64,000 bases of DNA from Hyphomicrobiales bacterium (GCA_900473795.1 UCMT01000005.1:124001-188000), one strand, 5' to 3'. Positions 46,423 to 56,608 are shown, counted from the first letter of the stretch. The notes: generated by a model from the sequence alone, not told the origin. Translations and numbers: made by a program.

Positions 46423-47820
46423 GTGAAGTATGTCTCGACGCGGGGCGAAGCCCCTTCGCTCAACTTTTGCGATGCGCTTCTGGCGGGCCTTGCCCGCGAC
46501 GGCGGTCTCTATGTGCCGAAGGAATGGCCGCGTTTTTCCAAGAAGGAAATCCGGGCGCTGCGCGGCAAATCCTATGAGGAGATCGCCTTCACCGTTCTTT
46601 CGCCTTTCGTCGACGGCGAAATCGCCGACGACAAGTTCCGGGCGATGATCGACGAGGCCTACGCCACCTTCCGCCACCCGGCGATCGCGCCGCTCGTCCA
46701 GACCGGGCCGAACGCCTTCATCATGGAACTGTTCCACGGCTCGACGCTGGCTTTCAAGGACGTCGCCATGCAGCTGCTCGGGCGGCTGATGGATCATGTG
46801 CTTACCGAGCGCAACCAGCGCGCTACGATCGTCGGCGCGACTTCGGGCGACACCGGGGGAGCTGCGATCGACGCCTTTGCCGGGCGCGACCGGACCGACA
46901 TCTTCATCCTCTTCCCGCATGGCAAGGTCTCGCCCGTGCAGCAGCGCCAGATGACCACCTCCAAGGCGGCCAACGTGCATGCACTGGCGGTCAAGGGCAA
47001 TTTCGACGACTGCCAGAACCTCGTCAAAGCCATGTTCAACGACGTCGCCTTCCGCGACCGCGTGGCGCTGTCCGGCGTCAACTCGATCAACTGGGCGCGC
47101 ATCATGGCCCAGATCGTCTACTACTTCACCACCGCGCTCGTGCTGGGCGGGCCGGACCGGAAAATCTCCTTCACGGTTCCGACCGGCAATTTCGGCGATA
47201 TCTTTGCCGGCTACGTCGCCATGCAGATGGGGCTGCCGATCGACAAGCTGATCGTGGCCACCAATGAGAACGACATTCTCGCCCGCACGCTGAAGACCGG
47301 CCGCTACGAGATGCGCGACGTCAAGGCGACGACATCGCCATCGATGGACATCCAGATCTCCTCGAATTTTGAGCGGCTGCTGTTCGAAGCCTATGATCGC
47401 GACGCCTCGAAGGTGCGCGGCGCCATGGCGGGCCTGAAGCAATCCGGCGCCTTCGAGATCGAGGAAAAGGCGCTGAAGTCCATCCGCAAGGTGTTCCGCG
47501 CCGGCCGTGCGACCGAAAAGGAGGTCGCCAAGACCATCCGCTCGACGCTGGAGACGACCGGCTATCTGCTCGACCCGCATACGGCGATCGGCGTTTTCGT
47601 CGCCGGCAAGCAGGAAAAGCCGAATACGCCGATGGTGACGCTTTCAACCGCCCATCCGGCGAAATTCCCGGCTGCAGTAAAATCGGCCAGTGGTATTGAC
47701 CCGGCGCTTCCAACGTGGCTTGCTGATCTGATGGTCAGGGAGGAGCGTTTCGATATTCTGGAGCCGGAGCTGAAAATCGTTGAAAACTTTATCAGCGAGC
47801 ACGCCCGCATCCTGAGCTAA
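46423..47820 (+). CDS. thrC: Threonine synthase
   Basis: A 465-residue PLP enzyme converting O-phosphohomoserine to threonine. The start KYVSTRGEAPSLNFCDALLA is typical of the enzyme. The PLP lysine is in HGSTLAFKDVAMQLLGRLMD, the phosphate-binding GATSGDTGGAAIDAF and the NSINWARI segment are present. The GTG at 46423 is preferred because AAGGA lies 8 bp upstream; an ATG three codons earlier overlaps that ribosome-binding site. It is followed after 17 bp by the M16 peptidase gene, a conserved alphaproteobacterial neighbour. Works with thrB at 62934. Confidence 0.97.
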   Translation: MKYVSTRGEAPSLNFCDALLAGLARDGGLYVPKEWPRFSKKEIRALRGKSYEEIAFTVLSPFVDGEIADDKFRAMIDEAYATFRHPAIAPLVQTGPNAFIMELFHGSTLAFKDVAMQLLGRLMDHVLTERNQRATIVGATSGDTGGAAIDAFAGRDRTDIFILFPHGKVSPVQQRQMTTSKAANVHALAVKGNFDDCQNLVKAMFNDVAFRDRVALSGVNSINWARIMAQIVYYFTTALVLGGPDRKISFTVPTGNFGDIFAGYVAMQMGLPIDKLIVATNENDILARTLKTGRYEMRDVKATTSPSMDIQISSNFERLLFEAYDRDASKVRGAMAGLKQSGAFEIEEKALKSIRKVFRAGRATEKEVAKTIRSTLETTGYLLDPHTAIGVFVAGKQEKPNTPMVTLSTAHPAKFPAAVKSASGIDPALPTWLADLMVREERFDILEPELKIVENFISEHARILS

Positions 47821-47837
47821 AGGACGCAGAAAGACGT

Positions 47838-49139
47838 ATGATGAAAGTTGAGTGCACCCGGCTCCAATCCGGGTTGACCGTCGTCACCGAGAACATGCCG
47901 CATCTTGAAAGCGTGGCCCTCGGTGTCTGGATCAAATCCGGTTCACGCGATGAAACCACGGACGAGCACGGAATTGCCCATCTGCTGGAGCATATGGCGT
48001 TCAAGGGCACAGCGCGGCGAACCGCCCGCGACATTGCCGAGCAGATCGAAAATGTCGGCGGCGAAGTCAACGCCGCCACCTCAACCGAAACCACGTCCTA
48101 TTACGCCCGCATCCTTCAGGACGACGTTCCGCTCGCCGTCGACATTCTCGCCGACATCCTGACGGAATCCTCCTTCGACGAAGACGAACTGCAGCGCGAA
48201 AAACACGTCATCCTGCAGGAAATCGGCGCCGCCAACGACACGCCCGACGATGTCGTCTTCGACAAGTTCGCCGAAACCGCCTTTGCCAACCAGACGGTCG
48301 GACGGCCGATCCTCGGCACGCCGGAAACGGTTCTTTCCTTCACGCCTGAGCAGATCCGCGCCTATCTCGGCCGCAACTACACCACCGACCGCATGTTCGT
48401 GGTCGGTGCCGGCGCCGTCGATCATGATAGCTTTGTGCGACAGGTTGAAGACCGCTTTGCCAGCCTTCCGCAAAAGCCGGCCACAGCGCCGGTTACCGAC
48501 GCCGCCCGCTATACCGGTGGCGACGTGCGGGAAGACCGCGACCTGATGGACGCACAAGTCCTGCTCGGTTTCGAGGGCAAGGCCTATCACGCGCGCGATT
48601 TCTACTGTTCGCAGATTCTCGCCAATATCCTCGGCGGCGGCATGTCGTCGCGCCTCTTCCAGGAAGTGCGCGAGCATCGCGGTCTCTGTTATTCGGTCTA
48701 TGCCTTTCACTGGGGGTTTTCCGATACCGGCATCTTCGGCGTTCATGCGGCAACCGGCGGCGAAAACCTGCCGGAGCTGATGCCGGTCATCATCGATGAA
48801 TTGCGCAAGTCGTCGATGAAGATAGAGCAGCAGGAAATCGACCGCGCCCGCGCCCAGATCCGCGCCCAACTGCTGATGGGGCAGGAAAGCCCCGCCGCCC
48901 GCGCCGGCCAGATTGCCCGCCAGATGATGCTCTATGGCCGGCCGATCCCGAACGAGGAACTGATGGAGCGCCTGTCCGGCATTACCATCGAGCGCCTGAC
49001 GGATCTTGCCGGGCGATTGTTCTTCGACACGACGCCGACGCTTTCAGCGATCGGACCGGTCGAGAAGCTGGCGCCGATGAACGATATCCTCGGTGCATTG
49101 TCCAACAAGGCCGTTCAAGCTCGCGCCGCCAACGGATAA
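47838..49139 (+). CDS. M16-family zinc peptidase (processing-peptidase-like)
   Basis: A 433-residue insulinase/M16 metallopeptidase. The inverted zinc motif HLLEH is in HGIAHLLEHMAFKGT, with the downstream ligand Glu in the VGGEVNAATSTETTSY region and the LQREKHVILQEI stretch. The C-terminal inactive half is present, with GRGLCYSVYAF-like HRGLCYSVYAFHWGFSDTGI. It lacks a signal peptide, so it is cytoplasmic or acts on imported peptides. Proteins of this type are close to the mitochondrial processing peptidase lineage. It is probably co-transcribed with thrC. Confidence 0.9.
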   Translation: MMKVECTRLQSGLTVVTENMPHLESVALGVWIKSGSRDETTDEHGIAHLLEHMAFKGTARRTARDIAEQIENVGGEVNAATSTETTSYYARILQDDVPLAVDILADILTESSFDEDELQREKHVILQEIGAANDTPDDVVFDKFAETAFANQTVGRPILGTPETVLSFTPEQIRAYLGRNYTTDRMFVVGAGAVDHDSFVRQVEDRFASLPQKPATAPVTDAARYTGGDVREDRDLMDAQVLLGFEGKAYHARDFYCSQILANILGGGMSSRLFQEVREHRGLCYSVYAFHWGFSDTGIFGVHAATGGENLPELMPVIIDELRKSSMKIEQQEIDRARAQIRAQLLMGQESPAARAGQIARQMMLYGRPIPNEELMERLSGITIERLTDLAGRLFFDTTPTLSAIGPVEKLAPMNDILGALSNKAVQARAANG

Positions 49140-49220
49140 TTCTTATTTTGAAGGGCGACCTCCGGGCGTTCCTCGAGCGCCCGGCACCCTCGCATCCACC
49201 CACGCGCTGCGGAGGCTTAT

Positions 49221-49832
49221 ATGACACGATCGGTCTTTCGGTTTCTGTCGCGGCAGCCGGATCCGGTCGAGATTGCCAATGCTACGCATTTGCTGCGCTT
49301 GCCCAAGACATCCGATTATCGGCAATGGTATCAATTGCGTAGCGAAAGCCGCGCCTTCCTCGAGCCCTGGGAGCCGACCTGGCGCGCCGACGAGATGACC
49401 GAGAGTGCCTTCCGCAACCGCGTCATCCGCAACGAGCAGGAATTTTCCTCCGGCCAGGCCGTACCGCTCTTCATTTTTTCGCGCGCCGAGGACCAGCTGA
49501 TCGGCGGCCTGACCATCGGCTACATCCGCCGGGGAGCCGCGCAATGCTGCATGATCGGCTACTGGATGGGCGAGCGGCACGCCGGCAAGGGCCATATGGC
49601 TGAGGCCGTCAAGCTTGCCATTCCCTACATCTTTTCAAGCCTTCAGTTGCACCGTATCGAAGCAGCCTGTATTCCCGAGAACCAGAGAAGTATCCGGCTC
49701 CTTGAAAAGGCCGGGTTTCAGCGCGAAGGCTACTTGCGGGAATATCTGAAAATCAACGGGCTATGGCGGGATCACCTCATGTTCTCCCTTCTCTCGCAGG
49801 ACAGCGTGCAACCTAAGAATTTGAGTGATTGA
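49221..49832 (+). CDS. GNAT acetyltransferase (RimJ/RimL-like)
   Basis: A 203-residue N-acetyltransferase. Typical parts are TWRADEMTESAFRNRVIRNE, the acetyl-CoA site in YWMGERHAGKGHMAEAVKLA, and the C-terminal RIEAACIPENQRSIRLLEKA then GFQREGYLREYLKINGLWRD. This is the ribosomal-protein-serine acetyltransferase (RimJ-like) branch; the target is not predictable. Good GGAGG ribosome-binding site. Its stop overlaps the start of the GGDEF-EAL gene (TGATG). Confidence 0.9.
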   Translation: MTRSVFRFLSRQPDPVEIANATHLLRLPKTSDYRQWYQLRSESRAFLEPWEPTWRADEMTESAFRNRVIRNEQEFSSGQAVPLFIFSRAEDQLIGGLTIGYIRRGAAQCCMIGYWMGERHAGKGHMAEAVKLAIPYIFSSLQLHRIEAACIPENQRSIRLLEKAGFQREGYLREYLKINGLWRDHLMFSLLSQDSVQPKNLSD

Positions 49833-52744
49833 TGTCTTTGAACTGCCTGCCTCTCTATGCCTCAGCACGAAGGTTCCTGGCGCTTCTGGCCGCCATGATG
49901 ACCATGGTCTGCCTGATGGGTAGCGGCGCAGCATTTGCCACGGAACCCGTCAAGATTTCGCGCGAGGACACCGCGCTCGACCTGACGGCGACAACCGAAA
50001 TCTATACCGGCCGCGGCGAAGCCTTCCAGGTCTCGACGGCGCCGGGCACCGATGGCATCGTCCGGCGCATCGAGGTGCGATCGAGCGCCGAGAATCACCA
50101 GGGCGACTGGGCCGTGTTTGCGCTCGCCAATGTTTCGGAAGAGCAGCTGGAGCGCGTCATCGTCGCCCCGCATTTCCGCCTGGTGAATTCCAAACTGTTC
50201 TGGCCGGACCTCGGCTCGCAGCGCATTCTGTCGATCACCCCGAGCGAAGGCTTTGCGCTCGACCGGCAGCCGAGCGACGAAGCCGACGTGTTTCGCATTA
50301 CGCTGAACCCCGGCTCGGTCATCACCTTCGTGGCGGAACTGGCGGGACCCGACCTGCCGCAGATCTACCTCTGGCAACCCGATGCCTACAAGGACACGGT
50401 CAACGCCTTTACCCTCTATCGCGGCATCGTGCTCGGCATTGCCGGCCTGCTTGCGGTGTTCCTGACCATTCTCTTCGTCGTCAAGGGAACCTCGATGCTG
50501 CCGGCAACGGCTGCGCTCGCCTGGGCGGTGCTTGCCTATATCTGCGTCGATTTCGGCTTCCTGTCGAAGCTGATCAGCATTACCGCCGGCGACGAACGCA
50601 TATGGCGCGCCGGTACGGAAGTGTTCCTGGCCGCTGGCCTCGTGATCTTCCTGTTCACCTATCTCAACCTCAACCGCTGGCACCAGCATCTGAGCTATGC
50701 GACGCTTGCCTGGATTCTCGGCCTCGGCCTGCTGTTCGGCGTCGCCATCTACGACCCGGCGATCGCTTCGGGCATCGCGCGCCTCTCCTTCGCACTGACC
50801 GGCACCTGCGGCATATTTCTGATCGCCTATCTCGGCTTCAACCGTTACGACAGGGCCATCCTGCTGGTGCCCGCCTGGCTCTTGATCCTCGTCTGGCTGT
50901 TCGGTGCATGGCTGACGGTCACCGGCCAGCTTGCCAATGACATCGTCCAGCCGGCGCTCGGCGGCGGCCTCGTCCTGATCGTCCTGCTGATCGGCTTCAC
51001 CGTGATGCAGCACGCGTTTGCCGGCGGTGCCTACAGCCAGGGCCTGTTCTCCGATCTCGAGCGTCAGTCGCTGGCCCTGACGGGCTCCGGCGATACCGTC
51101 TGGGACTGGGATGTGGCGCGCGATCGCGTCGTCACCATCCCCGACATCTCGGCGCAGCTCGGCCTCTCGCCCGGGACCATGCACGGGCCTGCGCGCAACT
51201 GGCTGCCGCGCCTGCATCCCGACGACCGCGACCGTTTCCGCGCGACACTCGACGTGCTGCTGGAGCACCGCAAGGGCCGGCTGAACCACGAATTCCGCGC
51301 GCGCGCCGAGGACGGTCACTACCATTGGCTGTCGATCCGCGCGCGGCCGGTGCTTGGCGCCAATGGCGAAATCATCCGCTGCGTCGGCACCATCGTCGAC
51401 ATCACCGAACAGAAGACCTCTCTCGACCGCCTGCTGCACAACGCGCTACACGACAATCTGACGGGTTTGCCGAACCGGCAGATCTTCCTTGACCGGCTGC
51501 AGTCCATCCTGTCGCTGGTGCCAGGCTCAAATGCCGTGCGGCCGACCGTGCTGACGATCGATATCGATCGCTTCAAGCAGGTCAACGAGGCGCTCGGCAT
51601 CGCCGCCGGCGACAATATCCTGATTGCGCTGACCCGCCGCCTGCGCCGGCTCCTGAAGCCGCAGGACACGCTGGCCCGCCTGGTCGGGGACGAGTTCGGC
51701 CTGATCCTGATGTCGGAGCGCGACCCCGCCAAGGTCGCCGACTTTGCCGATGCCGTTTCCAAGGCGATCATGGTGCCGCTCAATTTCGGCAACCGCGAAA
51801 TCAATCTCACCGCCTCGATCGGCCTCGTCTCCTGGGTCGACCAGCAGGAAAATGCCGCCGGGCTGCTCGATGACGCCGAGCTTGCGATGTACCGCGCCAA
51901 AAAGGCGGGCGGTAACCGTGTCGAGCCCTTCCGCCCGGCCTTCCGCACCTCCGGCACCGACCGCCTGCAGCTGGAAAACGACCTGCGCCGCGCCATCGAA
52001 CGCAAGGAACTGAGCCTCGTCTATCAGCCGATCGTGCGCCTGGTGGACGCCGAGATCGCCGGTTTCGAAGCCCTGATGCGCTGGGAGCATCCGAAACGCG
52101 GCAGCATCTCGCCGTCAGAGTTCATCCCGATCGCGGAAGGCTCCGATCTCATCAACCAGCTCGGCATGTTCGCCTTCGAGAAGGCGACCAGCGACCTGAC
52201 GGACTGGCAGCTCCAGACCGGCGACCTGCCGATCTTCGTCTCCATCAACCTGTCGAGCGCGCAGTTGCTCAACAATGACCTGCATGACGATGTGCGGGCG
52301 ATTCTGAACAAGAACCACTGCGATCCGCAGAAGGTGAAGGTGGAACTCACCGAATCCCTGGTCATGGAAAACCCGGAGCAGGCCCGCCTGGTTCTGGAAA
52401 AGCTGAAGGATGCCGGCCTGAAGCTGGCGCTCGACGACTTCGGCACCGGCCATTCCTCGCTCGCCTACCTCACCCGGTTTCCCTTCGATACGATCAAGAT
52501 CGACAAGGCGCTGGTCAAGGATCCGAGCGACAAGCGCACGATCCTGCTCCGCTCCGTCATCACCATGGCGCGCGAACTCGACATGCAGGTCGTCGCCGAA
52601 GGCATCGAATCCGAGGAAGATGCCATCCAGCTGGCCCAGCTGGGTTGCGATTTCGGCCAGAGCTTCCTGTTCGGCCCGCCGATCGGCTCGGAATCGATCC
52701 TGCGGCTCCTGAAGGAACGCTTTCCGCTGATGAAGCGGGCGTAA
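49832..52744 (+). CDS. Membrane PAS-GGDEF-EAL protein (probable c-di-GMP phosphodiesterase)
   Basis: A 970-residue protein. It has a signal/membrane segment at the N-terminus, a periplasmic 7TMR-DISM-like sensor region (about 40-180), and about seven membrane helices between 190 and 400. A PAS domain follows at about 415-535, then a GGDEF domain with VGDEF in RLVGDEFGLILM, so the first Gly of the motif is lost and cyclase activity is doubtful. The EAL domain has FEALMRWEHPKRGSISPSEF, DDFGTGHSSLAYLTRFPFD and IKIDKALV, so phosphodiesterase activity is likely. ATG at 49832 overlaps the GNAT stop. It would lower c-di-GMP in response to a periplasmic signal. Confidence 0.9.
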   Translation: MSLNCLPLYASARRFLALLAAMMTMVCLMGSGAAFATEPVKISREDTALDLTATTEIYTGRGEAFQVSTAPGTDGIVRRIEVRSSAENHQGDWAVFALANVSEEQLERVIVAPHFRLVNSKLFWPDLGSQRILSITPSEGFALDRQPSDEADVFRITLNPGSVITFVAELAGPDLPQIYLWQPDAYKDTVNAFTLYRGIVLGIAGLLAVFLTILFVVKGTSMLPATAALAWAVLAYICVDFGFLSKLISITAGDERIWRAGTEVFLAAGLVIFLFTYLNLNRWHQHLSYATLAWILGLGLLFGVAIYDPAIASGIARLSFALTGTCGIFLIAYLGFNRYDRAILLVPAWLLILVWLFGAWLTVTGQLANDIVQPALGGGLVLIVLLIGFTVMQHAFAGGAYSQGLFSDLERQSLALTGSGDTVWDWDVARDRVVTIPDISAQLGLSPGTMHGPARNWLPRLHPDDRDRFRATLDVLLEHRKGRLNHEFRARAEDGHYHWLSIRARPVLGANGEIIRCVGTIVDITEQKTSLDRLLHNALHDNLTGLPNRQIFLDRLQSILSLVPGSNAVRPTVLTIDIDRFKQVNEALGIAAGDNILIALTRRLRRLLKPQDTLARLVGDEFGLILMSERDPAKVADFADAVSKAIMVPLNFGNREINLTASIGLVSWVDQQENAAGLLDDAELAMYRAKKAGGNRVEPFRPAFRTSGTDRLQLENDLRRAIERKELSLVYQPIVRLVDAEIAGFEALMRWEHPKRGSISPSEFIPIAEGSDLINQLGMFAFEKATSDLTDWQLQTGDLPIFVSINLSSAQLLNNDLHDDVRAILNKNHCDPQKVKVELTESLVMENPEQARLVLEKLKDAGLKLALDDFGTGHSSLAYLTRFPFDTIKIDKALVKDPSDKRTILLRSVITMARELDMQVVAEGIESEEDAIQLAQLGCDFGQSFLFGPPIGSESILRLLKERFPLMKRA

Positions 52745-52814
52745 GTATCAGCCGGTAGCCAATAGGCTGTAGGCAGTAGATAAGGCGGGTCTCTGTCAGG
52801 GAAGGACCAATTGG

Positions 52815-53897
52815 CTATTGGCTATTGCCCATAAGCCGCCCTTCCCGCCTTATCAGCCGATTGATAAAATCCAGTTTCTGCACCACCGGCGGCGATAGCA
52901 CGAACGGGTAGCTGTCCGGCTGGCCCATGCTGCGCTGAATGCTGTTCAGCGCCACGCTCAAGGGGATCCAGGCGTCGACCAGCGTCTGCGCATCCGTCGC
53001 CCGATAGGGGTCGAAATCGACTTCCGCCGCCATGCCCTCGTGGCGGCGCGGTTCGGTCGAAAGTCCGAAGGAATGCGCCGTTTCCAGCGCATCGACGATA
53101 TGGAAAAAGTGTGCCCAGCATTCGGCGAAATCCTCTGCCGGATGCGTGCTGGCATAGGCGCTGATGAACCGTGCCTGCCAGTCGGCGGGAGGTCCCTGCT
53201 CGTAGTTGCGGCGAAGCGCCTGCGCATAATCCGCCCGTTCGTCGCCGAACAGCGACCGCGCCTCGTTCAGGGTCTGGTCGTCGCGGACAAGCTGGGCCCA
53301 GTAGAAGTGACCGGTCTCGTGGCGGAAATGGCCGAGCAGCGTGCGGTAGGGCTCGTTCATCGAGACACGCACGCTCTCGCGCGTGGCATCGTTGGCTTCA
53401 GCCGCGCGCAGGCTGATCAGACCGTCCTCGTGACCGGTCATGGCCGGCACGAGGTTGCCGTAGGTATCGACCTCGTCGGCGAGAAAATCGAAGACAAGCC
53501 CGCCCTGCGGATCGACGTCACGTCCGGGCCGCGGCAGATTCCAGCGCAACAGCGAATAGAACAGATGCCGCTGCGCCTGGCCGATCTTCTGCCAGCGCGC
53601 CAGCCCCTCGGGGTTGTCGGTGACAGGCACCATGCGATTGTAGCGGCAGGCCTGGCAATAGGCGTGGTCGTCGTTCACCGAGATCAGCCAATTGCAAATA
53701 TCATGCGCGGCATTGGCGCAGAAACGGACATCCGCCTCCTGACGCGAGGATACCCGCCAGAGGTCACCACCGGCCGGCGTCACCGCCTGTATCGCCATGG
53801 CCTCCGGCAGGAAGCCAAGCTGTGAGCCGCAATTGATGCAAACGCGGTTGTCGAAATGGACCGGGGTTCCGCAAGTGCCGCATTCGTAGAGTCTCAT
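52815..53897 (-). CDS. Zinc-binding peptidase-like protein (PF15887 type)
   Basis: A 360-residue protein. An N-terminal zinc ribbon (CGTCGTPVHFDNRVCINCGS) is followed by further cysteines (DDHAYCQACRYNRMVP) and a metallopeptidase motif in LLGHFRHETGHFYWAQLVRD (HETGH, with a likely third ligand in the ECWAHFFH region). This arrangement is the putative zinc-binding metallopeptidase family. Cytoplasmic; substrate unknown. Its 3' end overlaps a short GGCTATT tandem repeat at 52812-52826. Confidence 0.85.
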   Translation of the reverse strand: MRLYECGTCGTPVHFDNRVCINCGSQLGFLPEAMAIQAVTPAGGDLWRVSSRQEADVRFCANAAHDICNWLISVNDDHAYCQACRYNRMVPVTDNPEGLARWQKIGQAQRHLFYSLLRWNLPRPGRDVDPQGGLVFDFLADEVDTYGNLVPAMTGHEDGLISLRAAEANDATRESVRVSMNEPYRTLLGHFRHETGHFYWAQLVRDDQTLNEARSLFGDERADYAQALRRNYEQGPPADWQARFISAYASTHPAEDFAECWAHFFHIVDALETAHSFGLSTEPRRHEGMAAEVDFDPYRATDAQTLVDAWIPLSVALNSIQRSMGQPDSYPFVLSPPVVQKLDFINRLIRREGRLMGNSQ

Positions 53898-54106
53898 GAA
53901 AAATCATCCGCCCAATGGTCAGCATGGAATATCGAATAAATCGAATGCGTCAAAAAAGAACATATGCTGCGACAGGAATGCCCGCCGGCAAGAAGCACAG
54001 CGGGCACCGGCGCTAGAAATCTTCCATCCAGTTGAACCCGTCAGGACAGTCGATCCGCGCACCCTGGAGCTGTCCCCTCCCATACACGCAGGGGACAGCA
54101 ATCAGA

Positions 54107-54298
54107 TTACATGCGGTCAATGGCGCCCTTCACGGCACTCTTGGCCTTGCCAGTCGCAGACTGGACCTTGCCCGTCACTTCCTGACCCTTGCCTTCCGCC
54201 TGCAGTTTCCTGCTGCCGGTTGCCTTGCCGGCCGCCTGCTTGGCCTTGCCTGCCGCCTGGTTGGCTGCGCCGGAAATCTTGTCGGAAGTGCTGCCCAT
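54107..54298 (-). CDS. CsbD-like stress protein
   Basis: A 63-residue protein built of repeated Ala/Gly/Lys-rich helices: [60 protein letters not shown]. This is the CsbD family, often induced by general stress. The start follows AAGGAGACGGATC. It is monocistronic. Function unknown beyond stress association. Confidence 0.9.
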   Translation of the reverse strand: MGSTSDKISGAANQAAGKAKQAAGKATGSRKLQAEGKGQEVTGKVQSATGKAKSAVKGAIDRM

Positions 54299-54415
54299 GA
54301 TCCGTCTCCTTGAAAGGTTGAGGACAGGACCAAGCGCCGTGTCCTTGCGTTCGGAAAACGGAAGGCAGGTGAAATTGTTCCGGCAAAAAGCCGCAAGGGC
54401 GGAAAAATCCGCCGG

Positions 54416-55018
54416 TCAGGCGTGACCGGCATCCATGGACAGCATGGCCGGAGAAACGCCCATCAGCGCCAGCGCCCGGTCATATTTGTCGCCCAGATCG
54501 CGGTCGAAGATCAGTTCCTCGCTCGCCGGGCAATTCAGCCAGCCATTGCTGGCGATCTCGCTTTCCAGCTGGCCGGCACCCCAGCCGGCATAGCCAAGCA
54601 TCATCATCGCCTTGGAAGGCCCCTCGCCGCGCGAAATGGCCCGCACGATATCGAGCGTCGCCGTCAGGCAGATGTCATCGCTGACCGGAATGCTGGATTC
54701 GCTCAGGTAATCGTCGGAATGCAGCACGAAGCCACGACCGGTTTCGACAGGCCCGCCCGTCTGGATCTGGAAATTGCGGGTGATGGTCGGCAAGCGGATC
54801 GCTTCTGCCTGATCGATGATCTGCAGGTGAAGAAGCACATCCGGGAAGGTCAACTGCTGCGGACGGTTGAGCACGAAACCCATGGCACCGTCACTCGAAT
54901 GGGCGCAGATGAAGATGACCGTGCGGGCGAAATTGCTGTCGAACATGCCGGGCATGGCGATCAGGAACTGACCGTCTAGCAAACCGCGCTCGCGTTTCTT
55001 CTGAAATGTCGCCATCAT
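54416..55018 (-). CDS. YqgE/AlgH family protein
   Basis: A 200-residue protein from the ATG at 55018, 8 bp after AAGG; a TTG seven codons upstream is an alternative. The start [20 protein letters not shown], then [15 protein letters not shown] and the glycine-rich [16 protein letters not shown] and [16 protein letters not shown] are the YqgE/AlgH pattern. AlgH is linked to alginate control in Pseudomonas; its molecular role is unclear. No neighbours are obviously related. Confidence 0.9.
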   Translation of the reverse strand: MMATFQKKRERGLLDGQFLIAMPGMFDSNFARTVIFICAHSSDGAMGFVLNRPQQLTFPDVLLHLQIIDQAEAIRLPTITRNFQIQTGGPVETGRGFVLHSDDYLSESSIPVSDDICLTATLDIVRAISRGEGPSKAMMMLGYAGWGAGQLESEIASNGWLNCPASEELIFDRDLGDKYDRALALMGVSPAMLSMDAGHA

Positions 55019-55181
55019 GGTGTCAGCCTTCTGGGTCAAATGAAAAGCGTTTCCACCCCTCGTCTTTTGGTTTTGAGGCTTTTCCTGGGTTTCCTCGGCT
55101 CGCCTCCATCAAGAGAAAATGATCCGGAGGTGAAAGCGGGCATCTTTCAACCATGCCCCAAAACCGATAAGCCTCATCCTC

Positions 55182-56027
55182 ATGAAAGATCATCGTCTCC
55201 TAGAGAATGTGACTCATTTGGCGGCGCTGGCAAGCCTTGCCGCACATTTTTTTATTGTCCCCACCGTGCAGGCCGCGCAGAGCGAGTGGGCGCATTCCGA
55301 AGGTGGCGCGATCCGCATCGTCGCCGTCAGGCCGCAGCCAGACGGGACGATCCCGGCCATCCTCGACATCCGGCTGGAACCCGGCTGGAAGACCTATTGG
55401 CTGGAGCCCGGAGCAAGCGGCATCCCGCCACAAGTGAGCATCGATCCGAAGGATGGCATCTCCTTTTCCGGAATGCGCTTTCCGGCACCGAGGGGCTTTG
55501 GCGAAGGTGTGGATCACTACACCGGTTACGACAAATCCGTGGCTTTTCCGCTTCTTTTGAAGAGCGAGAAGAGCGGCGACCTGTCCCTCAATATCTCCGT
55601 CTTCCTCGGCATCTGCAAGGACATCTGCATCCCTGTCCAGGCCGATCTCAGCCTTTCGTTGCCCGAAGGTACCGCAGAAAACCCACTCGACAGGGCACGG
55701 ATTGACGATGCCGTTTCCGCCTTGCCGGCGCAACCCTCCGAGGCGTTCAAGGTCAAGGCCGCGTCCTTCGATGCCGCCGGCAAGCGTCTTCGCCTCTCGC
55801 TGGTCACCCCCGATGCATCCACCGGCACGCCGCCCGAACTTTTCCTCGCCGGTCCGCCCGGCTACAGTTTCGGCAAGCCCGAAAACATCAGCGTAACGAA
55901 CGGTGAATTTACCGCAGACGTGCCGGTGCGGGTTCCCGCAAAAGGCGGCGCGCTGAAGAGCGGATCGGTCCTGCTCGTCGCGCGATCCGGCGAGCGCAGC
56001 ATGGAAACCCCGCTTGCCTTTGACTGA
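55182..56027 (+). CDS. Periplasmic DsbD N-terminal-domain-like protein
   Basis: A 281-residue exported protein with a signal peptide (HLAALASLAAHFFIVPTVQA). Its body matches the DsbD-alpha immunoglobulin-like domain, including EPGWKTYWLEPGASGIPPQV and FLGICKDICIPVQADLSLSL, where Cys-x-x-x-Cys is the redox pair. The membrane DsbD-beta and thioredoxin domains are absent, as in a family of single-domain rhizobial proteins. Likely role: passing electrons between periplasmic thiol proteins; partner not seen in the window. Confidence 0.85.
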   Translation: MKDHRLLENVTHLAALASLAAHFFIVPTVQAAQSEWAHSEGGAIRIVAVRPQPDGTIPAILDIRLEPGWKTYWLEPGASGIPPQVSIDPKDGISFSGMRFPAPRGFGEGVDHYTGYDKSVAFPLLLKSEKSGDLSLNISVFLGICKDICIPVQADLSLSLPEGTAENPLDRARIDDAVSALPAQPSEAFKVKAASFDAAGKRLRLSLVTPDASTGTPPELFLAGPPGYSFGKPENISVTNGEFTADVPVRVPAKGGALKSGSVLLVARSGERSMETPLAFD

Positions 56028-56122
56028 GGCAATTCTATATTCCTTCTCGACCCATCGCAGCGCCCGACACAACGGAGCGACTGCGCTTTTTGCCTTTCCG
56101 AAAAGCCTCAAGGAGTAAGACC

Positions 56123-56608
56123 GTGACCATTTCTGTCGGAGACAAGCTGCCTGCCGCCACCTTCAAGGAAAAGACCGCCGACGGCCCGGTCGAAATCACC
56201 ACCGATCAGCTGTTTTCCGGCAAGACGGTCGTGCTGTTCGCAGTTCCCGGCGCCTTCACGCCGACCTGCTCGCTCAATCACCTGCCCGGCTATCTGGAAA
56301 ACCGCGACGCGATCCTGGCACGCGGCGTCGACGACATCGCCGTCGTCGCCGTCAACGACCTGCATGTCATGGGCGCCTGGGCAACCGCATCCGGCGGCAT
56401 GGGCAAGATCCACTTCCTTTCCGACTGGAACGCCGCCTTCACCAAGGCGCTCGGCATGGACATCGACCTCTCCGCCGGCACGCTCGGCGTGCGCTCGAAG
56501 CGTTATTCGATGCTGGTGGAGAATGGCGTCGTGAAGACCCTGAACGTCGAGGAAAGCCCCGGCCAGGCAACCGTTTCGGCCGCCGCCGCCATGCTGGAAC
56601 AGATCTGA
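56123..56608 (+). CDS. Peroxiredoxin (Prx5/glutaredoxin-dependent type)
   Basis: A 161-residue peroxiredoxin reducing hydrogen peroxide and alkyl hydroperoxides. The peroxidatic cysteine is in VPGAFTPTCSLNHLPGYLEN, with PTC the Prx5 hallmark. The start is a GTG with AAGGAG 7 bp upstream. Cytosolic; probable reductant glutaredoxin or thioredoxin. A terminator follows directly. Confidence 0.95.
   Translation: MTISVGDKLPAATFKEKTADGPVEITTDQLFSGKTVVLFAVPGAFTPTCSLNHLPGYLENRDAILARGVDDIAVVAVNDLHVMGAWATASGGMGKIHFLSDWNAAFTKALGMDIDLSAGTLGVRSKRYSMLVENGVVKTLNVEESPGQATVSAAAAMLEQI

Noticed and set aside
52755-52826. Inverted GCCAATAG/CTATTGGC pair between the GGDEF-EAL and zinc peptidase genes
   Set aside because: The 8-bp arms are 49 bp apart and one overlaps coding sequence; too weak to call a terminator or operator.
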